Shown one piece after another: positions 36,204-46,073 of a DNA stretch of 64,000 nucleotides; the first letter of the stretch is position 1, and each line of letters starts with the position of its first letter. Both the position numbers and the translations under genes were made by a program. The notes beneath the pieces were generated by a model. That model had not been told where the DNA came from and made no database searches. It was given only the letters and a program-made list of their open reading frames with translations. Source of the DNA: Formicincola oecophyllae (GTDB taxonomy: Bacteria; Pseudomonadota; Alphaproteobacteria; Acetobacterales; Acetobacteraceae); contig NZ_CP038231.1 in NCBI RefSeq assembly GCF_006542395.2, positions 620,001 through 684,000 of the forward strand. The letters are read 5' to 3'.

Positions 36204-37168
36204 TGTCCATTCTCGTTCTGCTTGAAAACGACCACGGCACTGTGCGTCCTTCCAGCCTTTCAGCTTTGGCTGCCGCCCAGAAGCTGGCCGTGGCGGCCGG
36301 CACCCCTGGGGAAGTGGATGCTGTCCTATTTGAGGGGCAGCAAGACAAAGGCCACGCCAAAGCTGCTCCCGCAGCAGCCAAACTTGCTGGCGTGCGCAAC
36401 CTCCATGTGGTGGATGGCCACCCCACAGCTGAGGCCGCAGCCCCCATCCTGGTAGACGTGGCCAAACAGCATGGCGCAAGCCATGTGGTGGCTGCCGCCA
36501 ATGCTGTTGGCAAGAATGTCATTCCACGCGCTGCAGGCCTGGCAGACAGCCAACCTGTAACGGAAGTGGTAGCCATTGAGGGGGCGGACACCTTCACCAG
36601 GCCTGTTTACGCTGGCAGCGCCCTCATGACCGTGCGTTCCAAAAACCCTGTCCACTATCTTACTATTCGGCCAGGCTCCTTTGAAACCTCAGAAGCAGCG
36701 GGCAGTGGCAACGCCACTACCCATCAGCACCAGCCCCCCCACACCCCTCAGGCACGCCTGGAAAGTGTGGACATCACCACATCTGAGCGGCCAGACCTGG
36801 AGGCGGCGCGCGTGGTGGTGGCTGGCGGCAAGGGCTTGAAAGACGCTGAGCGTTTCAAGGCCCTTCTGGCCCCCTTGGCTGATGAACTGAATGCGGCCAT
36901 TGGCGCCTCCCGTGCCGCTGTTGACGCTGACTTCGCCCCTAATGAGATTCAGGTGGGGCAAACTGGCAAAATCGTGGCGCCAGAGCTTTACGTGGCTGTG
37001 GCGATTTCAGGCGCTGTTCAGCATTTGGCTGGCATGAAGGACAGCAAGACCATCGTTGCCATCAACGCTGACCCTGACGCACCCATTTTCCAAGTCGCTG
37101 ATTACGGCATCGTGGGGGACGCTTTTGAAATCGTTCCCGAACTGGTCAAGGCCATCAAAGCAGTTTGA
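36203..37168 (+). CDS. etfA: Electron transfer flavoprotein alpha subunit
   Basis: FAD-binding alpha subunit of ETF, 321 residues. The N-terminal domain starts ILVLLENDHGTVRPSSLSAL. The C-terminal FAD domain includes VVAGGKGLKDAERF, GASRAAVDADFAPNEIQVGQTGKIVAPELY and AISGAVQHLAGMKDSKTIVAIN, all conserved. It begins one base inside the etfB stop. A tRNA gene follows 94 nt later on the same strand. Confidence 0.97.
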   Translation: MSILVLLENDHGTVRPSSLSALAAAQKLAVAAGTPGEVDAVLFEGQQDKGHAKAAPAAAKLAGVRNLHVVDGHPTAEAAAPILVDVAKQHGASHVVAAANAVGKNVIPRAAGLADSQPVTEVVAIEGADTFTRPVYAGSALMTVRSKNPVHYLTIRPGSFETSEAAGSGNATTHQHQPPHTPQARLESVDITTSERPDLEAARVVVAGGKGLKDAERFKALLAPLADELNAAIGASRAAVDADFAPNEIQVGQTGKIVAPELYVAVAISGAVQHLAGMKDSKTIVAINADPDAPIFQVADYGIVGDAFEIVPELVKAIKAV

Positions 37169-37262
37169 GGGCCGCCAGGTTGAGCGGGGGAAAATCAAGG
37201 CAACGGCACTTTTCCCCTTGCTTTGCCAAGGGCTGGCGCGTATCAACGGGCCTGCACCGCGT

Positions 37263-37339
37263 CGGAGCGTAGCTCAGCCTGGTAGAGCACTGTGTTCGGG
37301 ACGCAGGGGCCGGAGGTTCGAATCCTCTCGCTCCGACCA
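37263..37339 (+). tRNA. tRNA-Pro (anticodon CGG)
   Basis: A complete 77-nt cloverleaf. The acceptor stem CGGAGCG pairs with CGCTCCG. The anticodon arm CTGTG-TTCGGGA-CGCAG gives anticodon CGG (reads CCG). The T-loop GGTTCGAATCC is present, and ACCA is encoded at the 3' end. It lies 94 nt after etfA and is followed by a strong terminator. Confidence 0.96.
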
Positions 37340-37356
37340 GCGATGCCATTATTTGC

Positions 37357-37387
37357 AAGCCCTGGCTGAATAAGTCAGGGCTTTTTT
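37357..37387 (+). terminator. Intrinsic terminator after tRNA-Pro
   Basis: AAGCCCTG (37357-37364) pairs perfectly with CAGGGCTT (37376-37383) around an 11-nt loop, with TTTT following at 37384. It lies 18 nt past the tRNA. The A-rich complement means the hairpin may also stop hemH transcription from the opposite side. Confidence 0.88.
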
Positions 37388-37430
37388 ATACGGCAAGACC
37401 ATAGCTGCAGCGGCACCACAGGCCACGCTT

Positions 37431-38474
37431 CTAAGGTTGTAGGGCAGGGTAACCTTGCAAAGCCTGCCGCACCACACTTTCCAAAGTGGCTATGCCCCCT
37501 GGAGATTCATTAAGGCATGGCACCGCCACAAAATCCTCCCCACCCGCAGCCAAGAAGCGCTGCTTAAGGTCACGGCCGATCTCATCAAGGGTTTCTATGC
37601 AATCAGCCATGAAGCCTGGCGTCGTCACCGCAATGCGTTTGATGCCACGCCCTGGCAAAGCTGTGACGACATCAACCGTTGACGGTTGCAACCAGGCATT
37701 GAAGCCAAAACGGGATTGATAAGTCAGCGGAACCTTGTTTTCAGGCCAACCCAAGGCTGCTGCCAGCGCCTTCACCGTGGCGGCGCATTCAAGCGGGTAT
37801 GGATCGCCCTTTTCCACGTAGGAAAGAGGCAAACCGTGAAAAGAGGCCACCAGCAATTGGGGCTGCCAGGCCAAAGTAGCCAGGCTTTCGCGCACACGCC
37901 CTGCCAAGGCTTGAATGTAGGCGGGGTTGGTGGGGAAGGAAGGCAGCGTCATCACCGCTGGCTGGCGGCGTTCCTTCATCAACACCCTAAAAAGGGCGTC
38001 ATTGGCTGTGGCATTGGTGGTGGCTGAATATTGTGGGAACAAGGGCAGCGCAATGATACGCCCGCAACCTTGCGCCACCAGCCTCTCCACTGCCTCTGCA
38101 ATGGAAGGCCGGCCATAACGCATGGCCCAGGCCACTGGCACGTCATCACGGGCCAGGCGCTTGCCCAGGGCCGCTGCTTGGCGGCGCGTAATCACGCGCA
38201 AGGGGGAATCATTCTCCCCCTCATCCCATATGCGCTTGTAAAGCGCGCCACTGCGGAAAGGCCTGCTAAGCAGCACTACCCCTTCCAGAAGGGGCTTCCA
38301 GAGCCATGGCGTCAGCTCCACCACTCGCTGGTCTGAGAGGAACTCGCTGAGGAAAGAGCGCACAGAGCGGTAATCGGTGCCCTCTGGCGTGCCCAAAGCC
38401 ATAAGGAGGACGCCCGTTCGGTCGCCCATGCCCTTCAACCCCTCAGGCAGGGCAAGAGGGGTTCCTATGGTCAT
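37431..38474 (-). CDS. hemH: Ferrochelatase
   Basis: Last enzyme of heme synthesis, inserting Fe2+ into protoporphyrin IX; membrane-associated or cytoplasmic, 347 residues. The start region VLLMALGTPEG, the SDQRVVELTPWLW segment, PLFPQYSATT, catalytic His213 in SFHGLPLSY and Glu294 in DCIETLDEIG are all intact. No C-terminal Cys cluster. The ATG overlaps the asd stop by 4 nt (ATGA), so it is translated from the asd message. Confidence 0.95.
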   Translation of the reverse strand: MTIGTPLALPEGLKGMGDRTGVLLMALGTPEGTDYRSVRSFLSEFLSDQRVVELTPWLWKPLLEGVVLLSRPFRSGALYKRIWDEGENDSPLRVITRRQAAALGKRLARDDVPVAWAMRYGRPSIAEAVERLVAQGCGRIIALPLFPQYSATTNATANDALFRVLMKERRQPAVMTLPSFPTNPAYIQALAGRVRESLATLAWQPQLLVASFHGLPLSYVEKGDPYPLECAATVKALAAALGWPENKVPLTYQSRFGFNAWLQPSTVDVVTALPGRGIKRIAVTTPGFMADCIETLDEIGRDLKQRFLAAGGEDFVAVPCLNESPGGIATLESVVRQALQGYPALQP

Positions 38475-39535
38475 TCAGGCTCAAGGGCGCGTTCACGCGG
38501 CTTCCAAAGCGATGAGCCAGCCCCCAGCAATTGGCGCGCTACCAACTCCTCAGCGATTTGAACGGCATTGAGGGCCGCACCTTTGCGCAGATTGTCTGAC
38601 ACGCACCAGAAAGCCAGCCCGTTCTCAACCGTTGGGTCACGGCGCAGGCGGGAAATATAGGTTGGATCCTCCCCCACGCATTCCAGGGGGGTCACGTAGC
38701 CGCCGTCCTCGTGCTTGTCCTGCACCACTACGCCTGGCGCGTTGCGCAGCGCTTCACGCGCGGCCTCCACGCTGACGGGGCGTGCGCACTCCACGCTGAC
38801 AGCCTCTGAATGGCCGATGAACACAGGTACGCGCACGCACGTGGCCAGGACCTTGATGTCAGGATCGAGGATCTTGCGCGTTTCAACCGCCATTTTCCAT
38901 TCCTCCTTGGTGGAGCCGTCCTCCATGAAGCGGTCAATGTGGGGAATGACGTTGAAGGCGATCTGCTTGGTGAACTGTTCCACCAAAGGGGCGTCATGAA
39001 CGAAACTGCCCTTGGTCTGGTTGAACAGCTCGTCCATGGCGTCTTTGCCAGCGCCTGAAACAGCCTGATAGGTGGAAACCACTACACGCTTAATGCCGTA
39101 AAGGTCGTGCAAAGGCTTGAGCGCAAGGACGAGTTGCGCTGTGGAACAGTTGGGGTTGGCGATGATGCCGCGATGGGCCTTTTCCACCGCAGCGCCGTTG
39201 ACTTCAGGCACTACCAGGGGAATGCCTGGCTCCATGCGGAAGTAAGACGTGTTGTCCACAACCACGCAGCGTGCGGCGGCAGCCTTGGGGGCATAGATTT
39301 TTGAAACGCTCGCCCCTGGGGAGAACAGCCCCAGGTCACAGCCTTTGAAATCGAAAGTCTCCAGATTCTGGACCTTCAGGACCTTCTTGTCCCCAAAGGA
39401 GACCTCACGCCCTGCTGAGCGCGCGCTGGCCAGCGGGATAACTTCAGATGCCGGGAAGTCCCGCTCTGCTAGAATCCGCAACATCTCACGCCCAACGGCA
39501 CCTGTGGCGCCCACAACAGCTACTTTGTATCCCAT
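38471..39535 (-). CDS. asd: Aspartate-semialdehyde dehydrogenase
   Basis: Cytoplasmic NADPH-dependent enzyme making aspartate semialdehyde for lysine, threonine and methionine synthesis, 354 residues. The nucleotide loop VAVVGATGAVGREML, catalytic Cys130 in ANPNCSTAQ, AVSGAGK and RVPVFIGHSEAVSVE with the catalytic His are present. Extra C-terminal residues after AEELVARQL are variable. It overlaps hemH by 4 nt and is divergent in direction from no immediate neighbour: the 270 nt upstream to the oxygenase gene holds no recognised feature. Confidence 0.96.
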   Translation of the reverse strand: MGYKVAVVGATGAVGREMLRILAERDFPASEVIPLASARSAGREVSFGDKKVLKVQNLETFDFKGCDLGLFSPGASVSKIYAPKAAAARCVVVDNTSYFRMEPGIPLVVPEVNGAAVEKAHRGIIANPNCSTAQLVLALKPLHDLYGIKRVVVSTYQAVSGAGKDAMDELFNQTKGSFVHDAPLVEQFTKQIAFNVIPHIDRFMEDGSTKEEWKMAVETRKILDPDIKVLATCVRVPVFIGHSEAVSVECARPVSVEAAREALRNAPGVVVQDKHEDGGYVTPLECVGEDPTYISRLRRDPTVENGLAFWCVSDNLRKGAALNAVQIAEELVARQLLGAGSSLWKPRERALEPE

Positions 39536-39805
39536 GGTACCGAGCCCCGTTTTCTACACTGCTCTGATGCGTGGCGGCCGCCGCCCTGTCTACCTGCCCT
39601 TGCCACACTTTGGAAGTTGCCAGGCAGCACAGGGCAATGTGGCGCAAAAACGCCGCGAATGGCTTGGCGGCTCAAGACATGCGGCCTTTGTGAACAGGTT
39701 ATGAACCATGCCCCACCAACCCAAGCCAAGCAAGGCGCCAAGGACATTTCTTTAAATCCGCCATTCACCCTTCAAAAAGAGTGCCTTCAAAAACCCTGGC
39801 TGGTT

Positions 39806-40483
39806 TCAGCGCTTAAAGCGTTTCCACACAGCTGAGAGATGATGGCGAAAAATTTCGTAACGCGCCTTGATGTCGCCTGTCATATAGTTGAGCTGAATGG
39901 AAAGGCGTGGGCCGACATGGGGCAAATGACCATGCCAGCTGTCTGGGCCATTGGGAAAAACCACCAGCGTACCGCCAGTTGGCAGAATCTCGCGGGCGTA
40001 ATTGTCCATGTCCCCCTCCCCATTGAGGAAGCGCAGGCACCCTTTGGAATCCATGAACTCGCGCTCAGGTGGGTTAAGGTAAAGCAGGATGGTCACCCGC
40101 TTGCAGGGGCTGTCACGGTGAATGCGCCCATCCTGGGGGCGTGTGTGGCCGCGCAAGGTCAGCATGGTGGGGGCCTGGTGCACGTCCAGGCCAAATTTAT
40201 CACCGATGATGGCCTTGAGCTCAGGCCCTTCAAGTACCTGCAGGAAGCGCTCCAACGTTGGGGTCAGCTTAAGGGCGCCTGGAGGGTAGGAGCCGCCCGC
40301 CGGTATAGTTGGCATTTCCCGATTGATCACCAATACCTGCTCGGGGCTCAAGAAATCAGGCACGACCAGGTGGGGAGTGGGCAAGGCCATGATGTGCGCC
40401 TGGCGCACTGCTGCGAAATGGGGGGTAAGGGCGGCTTCACCAGCCCTGCCTGGTGTTGATAGTGCTTGCTGAAAGCTCGTCAT
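39806..40483 (-). CDS. 2OG-Fe(II) oxygenase family protein
   Basis: Dioxygenase-fold protein of 225 residues. The iron site is visible as HxD in GRIHRDSPCKRVTILLYLN and a distal His in DSWHGHLPHVGPRLSIQLNYM, with the 2-oxoglutarate-binding Arg in GPRLSIQL. It resembles prolyl/PKHD-type hydroxylase domains; the substrate is unknown. ATG 40483 is preceded by GGGAGGA, a strong ribosome-binding site. The frame is open another 47 codons, but with poor support. It is divergent from sucA across a 377-nt region. Confidence 0.82.
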   Translation of the reverse strand: MTSFQQALSTPGRAGEAALTPHFAAVRQAHIMALPTPHLVVPDFLSPEQVLVINREMPTIPAGGSYPPGALKLTPTLERFLQVLEGPELKAIIGDKFGLDVHQAPTMLTLRGHTRPQDGRIHRDSPCKRVTILLYLNPPEREFMDSKGCLRFLNGEGDMDNYAREILPTGGTLVVFPNGPDSWHGHLPHVGPRLSIQLNYMTGDIKARYEIFRHHLSAVWKRFKR

Positions 40484-40860
40484 GGCGGTCCTCCCACGCG
40501 GGCAGGACATGGCAATGGCCTGCAAATGGCGCCCATGCTGCCTGAGGCCGCCACGGCCCACAAGAACTGGTAGTGGGGCCAAATCAATTATGAAGGGAAT
40601 TTCACCCCCAGGACTGCTTATCATAGCTCTAATGGGGCGTCCTTAACAAAGGATTGCCCCCAACCCTGACCAAAGTAACGAAGTCCAACTGGCCATTTCA
40701 GCAAAGACGGTCAGCCATGCCTGCCCCAACCCCCCAGGGCATGCTATGATTCCCAAGGATATACCAGCCCAGAAGCGCCTTGGCCGTTGGGCTGGTGCTG
40801 TTGGGTTGGCCTGAACAGGCCTAGCATCCTCTCCACCATTCGACATGAAGCAGAGCCTCC
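40484..40860. promoter_or_regulatory. Divergent regulatory region and structured sucA leader
   Basis: 377 nt between the oxygenase and sucA, no gene recognised. A possible -10 box TATGAT lies at 40745-40750 without a good -35. After it come two perfect hairpins on the sucA side: ACCAGCCCA (40763-40771) with TGGGCTGGT (40788-40796), and GGCCTG (40808-40813) with CAGGCC (40816-40821). Neither is followed by a T-run, so they look like leader structure rather than a terminator. Confidence 0.5.
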
Positions 40861-43674
40861 ATGACTTCCGACCGAACTGACCACCTACTTTTCCCAGCCC
40901 TAGAAGCCCTCGGCGCCAGCAATGGCGCCTGGCTGGAGGAAAAATGGTCGGCATGGCTGGAAAAACCGGAAAGCGTGGCCCCAGAGCTGGCCAGTTTGTT
41001 CAGCACCCTCAACGCGGGCCCAACACCGCTTCTGAACCCTTCCCAGCAGCTTGCCCATGGGGATGATGGGCGCGATGAAGCCCTTGGCGTCCTGCGTGAG
41101 GCTTGGCGCCAGCGGGGCCATTTGCGCGCCACCCTCGACCCGCTTGGCCTGCGCGAACGGCCTGATGTGCCCGGGCTTTTCCCCCCAAGCAACGCCCCAG
41201 CCCACCACCAGGCTGAGGCCCAGCGCCTTGAACAGCTTTACGCGGGCACCCTGGCAGTCGAATACATGCACCTGCAAGACGCACGTGAACGCCAATGGTG
41301 GCAGGACCGTTTTGAGGGCCAGCCCCGGCACACTGGCTCTGCTCCAGGGCTAGACCCTAGGCGTATCCTGGCCCTGCTGACCAAGGCTGAAATCTTTGAG
41401 GCCTTCTGCCAGCAACGCTACACCGGCGCCCGCCGCTTTGGGCTGGAAGGGGGCGAAAGCCTCGTGGTGGCACTGCAGACCTTGGTTGACGAGGCTGGCC
41501 GCGATGGTGTGGACAGCATGTCCTTTGGCATGTCCCACAGGGGGCGTCTTAATGTGATGGTCAATATCCTGCACAAGCCAGCAGAGGCCATTTTCAGCGA
41601 ATTCGCCGGCAAGGCATTCGGTCCTGATGAAATCGATACGGCAGGGGATGTGAAATACCACCTGGGCTGCGCCGCCACTGTGCGCACCCCAGGCGCAGAC
41701 GGCAAAGCGGCCAGCCATGAGATGCGCCTGGCGCTGCTGCCCAACCCTTCCCACCTGGAGGCCGTGGATCCTGTCGTGATGGGGCGTGTGCGCGCTGACC
41801 AGGACCGCACCCATGACGAAGCGCGCAACAAACATCTGGGCGTCCTTGTGCATGGGGACGGCGCCTTTGCTGGCCAGGGGGTGGTTTACGAGACCTTGCA
41901 GCTTTCCCGGCTGCGTGGCTACGGCACGGGGGGCACGGTTCACATCGTCCTCAACAACCAAGTTTCCTTCACCACAGATCCCACAGACCAGCATTCAGGC
42001 GTCTGGAACACGGATGTGGCACGCACTGTGCAGGCCCCCGTGCTGCATGTGAACGGCGCCGCCCCCGAAGCGGTGGCGCGCGCTGCCAGCCTAGCCCACG
42101 AGTGGCGCCAAGCTTTTGGGCGCGACATTGTCATCAACCTGTTCTGCTACCGTTTGCATGGCCACAATGAGACTGACGAGCCAGCCTTCACCCAGCCCCG
42201 CATGGTGGAGGCCATCAATGCCTATCCAGGGGTGCGCGCCCGCTTCGCTGAGGACCTAGAAAAGCGCGGCCTGATTGAACCAGGCCAGGCGGAAGCCTTG
42301 CGCCGTGCTGATGACCAGGCGCTTGAGGAAGCTTTTGCCCAGGCTGACACTTACCAACCAGACGGCACAGATTGGCTTGACGCTTCCCCCCTTGACCCCA
42401 CGCGCCTCCAAGACAGTCCTGAGCGTGTCCAGCCCATGACGGGCGTCCCCTTGGCGCGCCTGCGTGAAGTGGGCCTTGGTAGCACGGAAGTGCCCGCTGG
42501 GTTTGCCCTCCACCCCCGCATTGAACGTCAATTCAAAGCGCGCCGCCAAGCTTTGGAAGCCCCTGAAGGTACTGTGGACTGGGCCACAGCTGAAACACTG
42601 GCCCTGGGCACGATCGCGCTGGATGGCCACAGGGTACGTCTTTCAGGGCAGGATTCAGGCCGCGGCACCTTCAGCCAGCGCCACGCTGTGCTGACAGACC
42701 AGCGCGATGGCCACAAAGTTACCCCACTTGACTTGCTGAGCCGCCGCCAAGGCAAGGTGGAGGTGTGGAATTCCCCCCTTTCTGAATATGGCGTCATGGG
42801 TTTTGAATATGGCTATTCGCTGGGCAACCCTGAAGCCCTTGTGATGTGGGAGGCCCAATTTGGCGATTTCGCCAATGGCGCCCAAGTAATGATTGACCAG
42901 TTCGTGGCCTCTGGGGAGACCAAATGGCTGCGCACATCCAGCCTGACCTTGCTTCTGCCGCATGGCTTGGAAGGGGCTGGGCCTGAGCACTCCTCAGCCA
43001 GGCCTGAGCGATTCCTGGCTTTGTGCGCAGACAACAACATGCGCGTTTGCATGCCTTCAACCCCGGCTAACTACTTTCACCTGCTGCGGCGACAAATCGC
43101 GCGGCGCTGCAAAAAACCCGCTGTTATCTTCACGCCCAAATCACTGCTGCGCCGGCCTGAGGCACGCTCCCTGCTGGCTGAAATGGGGCCGCAGACGCGT
43201 TTTCAACCCATTTTACCCGATCCCCTTTTCCAGGGGGTAGGCCAGCAGGACGCCAGGGGCAAGGTGCGCCGCCTAATTCTGTGCGCTGGCAAAGTCTATT
43301 ACGACCTAGCTGCCCGCAGGGCTGAACTGGGCCTGAACGATGTCGCCCTGGTGCGGTTGGAACAGTTCTACCCCTTCCCCCACCATGCCCTGGTAGCGGA
43401 GTTGGTACGCTTCCCCAAACTTGAAACGGCCCTTTGGTGCCAGGAGGAGCCACGCAACGGCGGGGCGTGGCGTTATGTAGACCGGCGCTATGAGCATTCC
43501 CTCAAAAATGCTGGCCAGCAACTGCGGCCACGCTTAGTGGGGCGTCGCGCCAGTGCCTCCCCCGCCACAGGCCTAGCCAGCCGTCACGCCAGCGAACAGG
43601 CGGCCTTGATTGAACGCGCCTTGACGCGCGACTTCTCCATTCCTCTCACGCCTGATGAAAAGGCCCACCACTGA
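40861..43674 (+). CDS. sucA: 2-oxoglutarate dehydrogenase E1 component
   Basis: Thiamine-diphosphate-dependent decarboxylase of 937 residues, the E1 part of the 2-oxoglutarate dehydrogenase complex. [49 protein letters not shown] and the TPP motif region [19 protein letters not shown] are present. Later segments such as [35 protein letters not shown] and FVASGETKW are typical of the transketolase-like C-terminal half. The length fits E1 and not the longer mycobacterial Kgd type. Unusually no sucB or lpd follows; the stop overlaps the trpB start (TGATG). Confidence 0.95.
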   Translation: MTSDRTDHLLFPALEALGASNGAWLEEKWSAWLEKPESVAPELASLFSTLNAGPTPLLNPSQQLAHGDDGRDEALGVLREAWRQRGHLRATLDPLGLRERPDVPGLFPPSNAPAHHQAEAQRLEQLYAGTLAVEYMHLQDARERQWWQDRFEGQPRHTGSAPGLDPRRILALLTKAEIFEAFCQQRYTGARRFGLEGGESLVVALQTLVDEAGRDGVDSMSFGMSHRGRLNVMVNILHKPAEAIFSEFAGKAFGPDEIDTAGDVKYHLGCAATVRTPGADGKAASHEMRLALLPNPSHLEAVDPVVMGRVRADQDRTHDEARNKHLGVLVHGDGAFAGQGVVYETLQLSRLRGYGTGGTVHIVLNNQVSFTTDPTDQHSGVWNTDVARTVQAPVLHVNGAAPEAVARAASLAHEWRQAFGRDIVINLFCYRLHGHNETDEPAFTQPRMVEAINAYPGVRARFAEDLEKRGLIEPGQAEALRRADDQALEEAFAQADTYQPDGTDWLDASPLDPTRLQDSPERVQPMTGVPLARLREVGLGSTEVPAGFALHPRIERQFKARRQALEAPEGTVDWATAETLALGTIALDGHRVRLSGQDSGRGTFSQRHAVLTDQRDGHKVTPLDLLSRRQGKVEVWNSPLSEYGVMGFEYGYSLGNPEALVMWEAQFGDFANGAQVMIDQFVASGETKWLRTSSLTLLLPHGLEGAGPEHSSARPERFLALCADNNMRVCMPSTPANYFHLLRRQIARRCKKPAVIFTPKSLLRRPEARSLLAEMGPQTRFQPILPDPLFQGVGQQDARGKVRRLILCAGKVYYDLAARRAELGLNDVALVRLEQFYPFPHHALVAELVRFPKLETALWCQEEPRNGGAWRYVDRRYEHSLKNAGQQLRPRLVGRRASASPATGLASRHASEQAALIERALTRDFSIPLTPDEKAHH

Positions 43675-45029
43675 TGAACGCCACAAAACCTTTGCCCCCT
43701 TCAGAAGTGCAAGACCCTTTCCCTTCTGGCCCGTTGCCCACAAACCACCCCCATAATCATAATGGTGAAGGGGAGCATGTGTCTTTTTGGGGGGATGTCC
43801 TTGCCCCAGGCAGCCTGCGGGCCGGCCCTGACGCCCAAGGCCATTTTGGCCCTTATGGCGGCCGCTTTGTGGCTGAAACCTTGATGCCGCTGATGCTGGA
43901 TCTGGAACAAGCCTGGCTTGAGGCGCGGCGCGACCCGGCCTTCCATGCGGAACTGCGCCGCCACCTGCGTAACTATGTGGGCAGGCCAAGCCCCCTGTGG
44001 CGTGCGGACCGCTTGACGGAGACCATCCGCCACCAGGCGCCCACTGGCAAAGGGGCCAGCCTTTACCTCAAGCGTGAGGACCTCAACCACACAGGTTCAC
44101 ACAAGCTCAACAACGTCATGGGGCAGATCCTGTTGGCGCGCCGCATGGGCAAGAAACGCATCGTGGCTGAAACAGGTGCTGGCCAGCATGGCGTGGCCAC
44201 CGCCACGGTTTGCGCGCTTTTTGGCATGGCATGCAAAATCTTCATGGGCAAAACTGATGTTGAGCGCCAAAAACCCAACGTATTCAGAATGCATCTCCTG
44301 GGCGCTGAGGTGGAGGCGGTGACCGCTGGCGGCGGCCAATTGAAGGACGCTATGAACGAGGCCATGCGCGACTGGGTGGAACATGTAGATGACACCTATT
44401 TCCTGGTGGGCACCGTAGCGGGCCCCCACCCTTACCCAGCCATGGTGCGTGACTTCCAATCAGTGCTGGGGCATGAGGCGCGCCACCAAATTCAGCAGCA
44501 AACAGGTCGCCTGCCTGACGCCATTGTGGCGGCCATTGGCGGTGGGTCCAATGCCATGGGGCTGTTCCACCCCTTCCTTGATGACCAAACAGTGGCCATT
44601 TACGGTGTGGAGGCAGCAGGGCTGGGGCTTGATTCCGGCCGAACCGCCGCTTCGCTTGAACGCGGTGCGCCAGGGGTGCTTCACGGCAACCGCACTTACC
44701 TTCTACAGGATGATGACGGGCAAATCACTGACACGCACTCCATTAGCGCTGGGTTGGATTACCCAGGCATTGGTCCCGAACATTCATGGCTGCGCGACAA
44801 GGGGCGGGTAAACTACGTTGCCGCCACTGATGATGAAGCCCTTGACGCCTTTCAGAAACTAACCCGCCTTGAAGGCATCATCCCAGCTCTGGAAAGCGCC
44901 CATGGCTTGGCTTACGCCCTCAAACTGGCTGCCACCTTGCCTGAAGGGGCCACCATCATTGTCAACATCTCTGGCCGGGGCGACAAGGACGTGCCCACAG
45001 TTGCCGCACGCCTTGGCGTGAAGCTTTGA
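43674..45029 (+). CDS. trpB: Tryptophan synthase beta subunit
   Basis: PLP enzyme that joins indole and serine, in complex with TrpA, 451 residues as written. The PLP Lys is in [10 protein letters not shown] (K144), the Glu and Gly-rich phosphate loop in [10 protein letters not shown], and [13 protein letters not shown] and [12 protein letters not shown] are intact. The family length is about 400; the first 50 residues are a Pro/His-rich extension. A GTG at 43779 with AAGGGGAG just upstream would give 416 residues and could be the true start. ATG 43674 overlaps the sucA stop by one base. trpA follows. Confidence 0.95.
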   Translation: MNATKPLPPSEVQDPFPSGPLPTNHPHNHNGEGEHVSFWGDVLAPGSLRAGPDAQGHFGPYGGRFVAETLMPLMLDLEQAWLEARRDPAFHAELRRHLRNYVGRPSPLWRADRLTETIRHQAPTGKGASLYLKREDLNHTGSHKLNNVMGQILLARRMGKKRIVAETGAGQHGVATATVCALFGMACKIFMGKTDVERQKPNVFRMHLLGAEVEAVTAGGGQLKDAMNEAMRDWVEHVDDTYFLVGTVAGPHPYPAMVRDFQSVLGHEARHQIQQQTGRLPDAIVAAIGGGSNAMGLFHPFLDDQTVAIYGVEAAGLGLDSGRTAASLERGAPGVLHGNRTYLLQDDDGQITDTHSISAGLDYPGIGPEHSWLRDKGRVNYVAATDDEALDAFQKLTRLEGIIPALESAHGLAYALKLAATLPEGATIIVNISGRGDKDVPTVAARLGVKL

Positions 45030-45040
45030 AGGCTGCCATC

Positions 45041-45904
45041 ATGAACGCTCATTCCCCAAGCACAGCACACCGCCCCACCCGCCTTGCCAAGCGCTTCGCC
45101 CAATTGCGGGCTGAGGGGCGCGGGGCCCTCATCCCTTATGTGGAAGCTTTTGATCCAGACCGCGCCACCTCGCTGGCCTTGATGAAGGCTATGCCTGAAG
45201 CTGGCGCTGACATCATTGAGGTCGGCGTGCCCTTTTCAGACCCCGCCGCTGACGGCCCCACCATCCAGGCTGCCGCCAAGCGTGCCTTGAAAGCCGGCGC
45301 CACACTGGCAGGGGTGCTGGCCATGGTGCGTGATTTCCGCCAGCACGACCAGGAGACGCCCGTGGTCATGATGGGTTACCTCAACCCCGTTGACCGCTAT
45401 GGGGTGGAGCGTTTCTGCCAGGAAGCAGCCCAAGCTGGCGTTGATGGCCTGCTGCTGGTTGACCTGCCCCCTGAGGAAGCGCCCTTCGTGCTGCCCCATG
45501 CCCGTGCCCATGGCCTTGACTTAATTCGCCTGGCCACGCCAACCACAACACCAGAACGGCTTGAAACCATCCTCCAAGGGGCATCAGGGTTCTTGTACTA
45601 TGTCAGCATCAAGGGTGTGACAGGCACTACAGCCGCCAGCGCTGACGACCTTGCGCAGGCCATGAGGCGCATCCGCCAAAACGCGCCCTTGCCTGTGGTG
45701 ACGGGGTTTGGCATCGCCACCCCAGAACAAGCAGCCACGGCTGCTACCCTCAGCGATGGCGCAGTCACGGCTTCAGCCCTTATTAAGGCCATGGCCGCAA
45801 CACTTGACGAGCGCGGCAACGCCACAGCCGCCACGGTGGAGGCAGCCTTGGCGCCAGTGCGTGCCATGGCGCAGGCTGTGCGCGCGACCACAAACAAAGC
45901 CTGA
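45041..45904 (+). CDS. trpA: Tryptophan synthase alpha subunit
   Basis: TIM-barrel enzyme that cleaves indole-3-glycerol phosphate to indole, 287 residues. Catalytic Glu60 lies in DIIEVGVPFSDP and Asp71 in AADGPTIQ; DGLLLVDLPPEE and YVSIKGVTGT, the phosphate-binding part, are also typical. ATG 45041 has GAAGG upstream; an overlapping TTG (45026) is less likely. trpB ends 11 nt before. A terminator follows, and the HdeD-like gene beyond is on the other strand. Confidence 0.95.
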   Translation: MNAHSPSTAHRPTRLAKRFAQLRAEGRGALIPYVEAFDPDRATSLALMKAMPEAGADIIEVGVPFSDPAADGPTIQAAAKRALKAGATLAGVLAMVRDFRQHDQETPVVMMGYLNPVDRYGVERFCQEAAQAGVDGLLLVDLPPEEAPFVLPHARAHGLDLIRLATPTTTPERLETILQGASGFLYYVSIKGVTGTTAASADDLAQAMRRIRQNAPLPVVTGFGIATPEQAATAATLSDGAVTASALIKAMAATLDERGNATAATVEAALAPVRAMAQAVRATTNKA

Positions 45905-45951
45905 AGCACCCGTTGCAAGTTACAAGCAAGTTACAAAAAAGGAGCTATAAA

Positions 45952-45990
45952 AAGGCCCCACTCTACTTTGCGGTAGAGGGGGCCTTGCTT
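45952..45990 (+). terminator. Hairpin after trpA
   Basis: AAGGCCCC and CTCTAC (45952-45966) pair with GTAGAG and GGGGCCTT (45973-45986) with one A/G mismatch and a short loop. TGCTTAAAC follows, a weak T-run. It lies about 48 nt after trpA. A direct repeat CAAGTTACAA precedes it. Confidence 0.7.
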
Positions 45991-46073
45991 AAACACGCCT
46001 TAAGCACTTGATGGGAGTGCGCCGTGGCTTAAAGCCAGCCAGGGCACAGCCCACCAACCAGTGTTAAGCTGCG

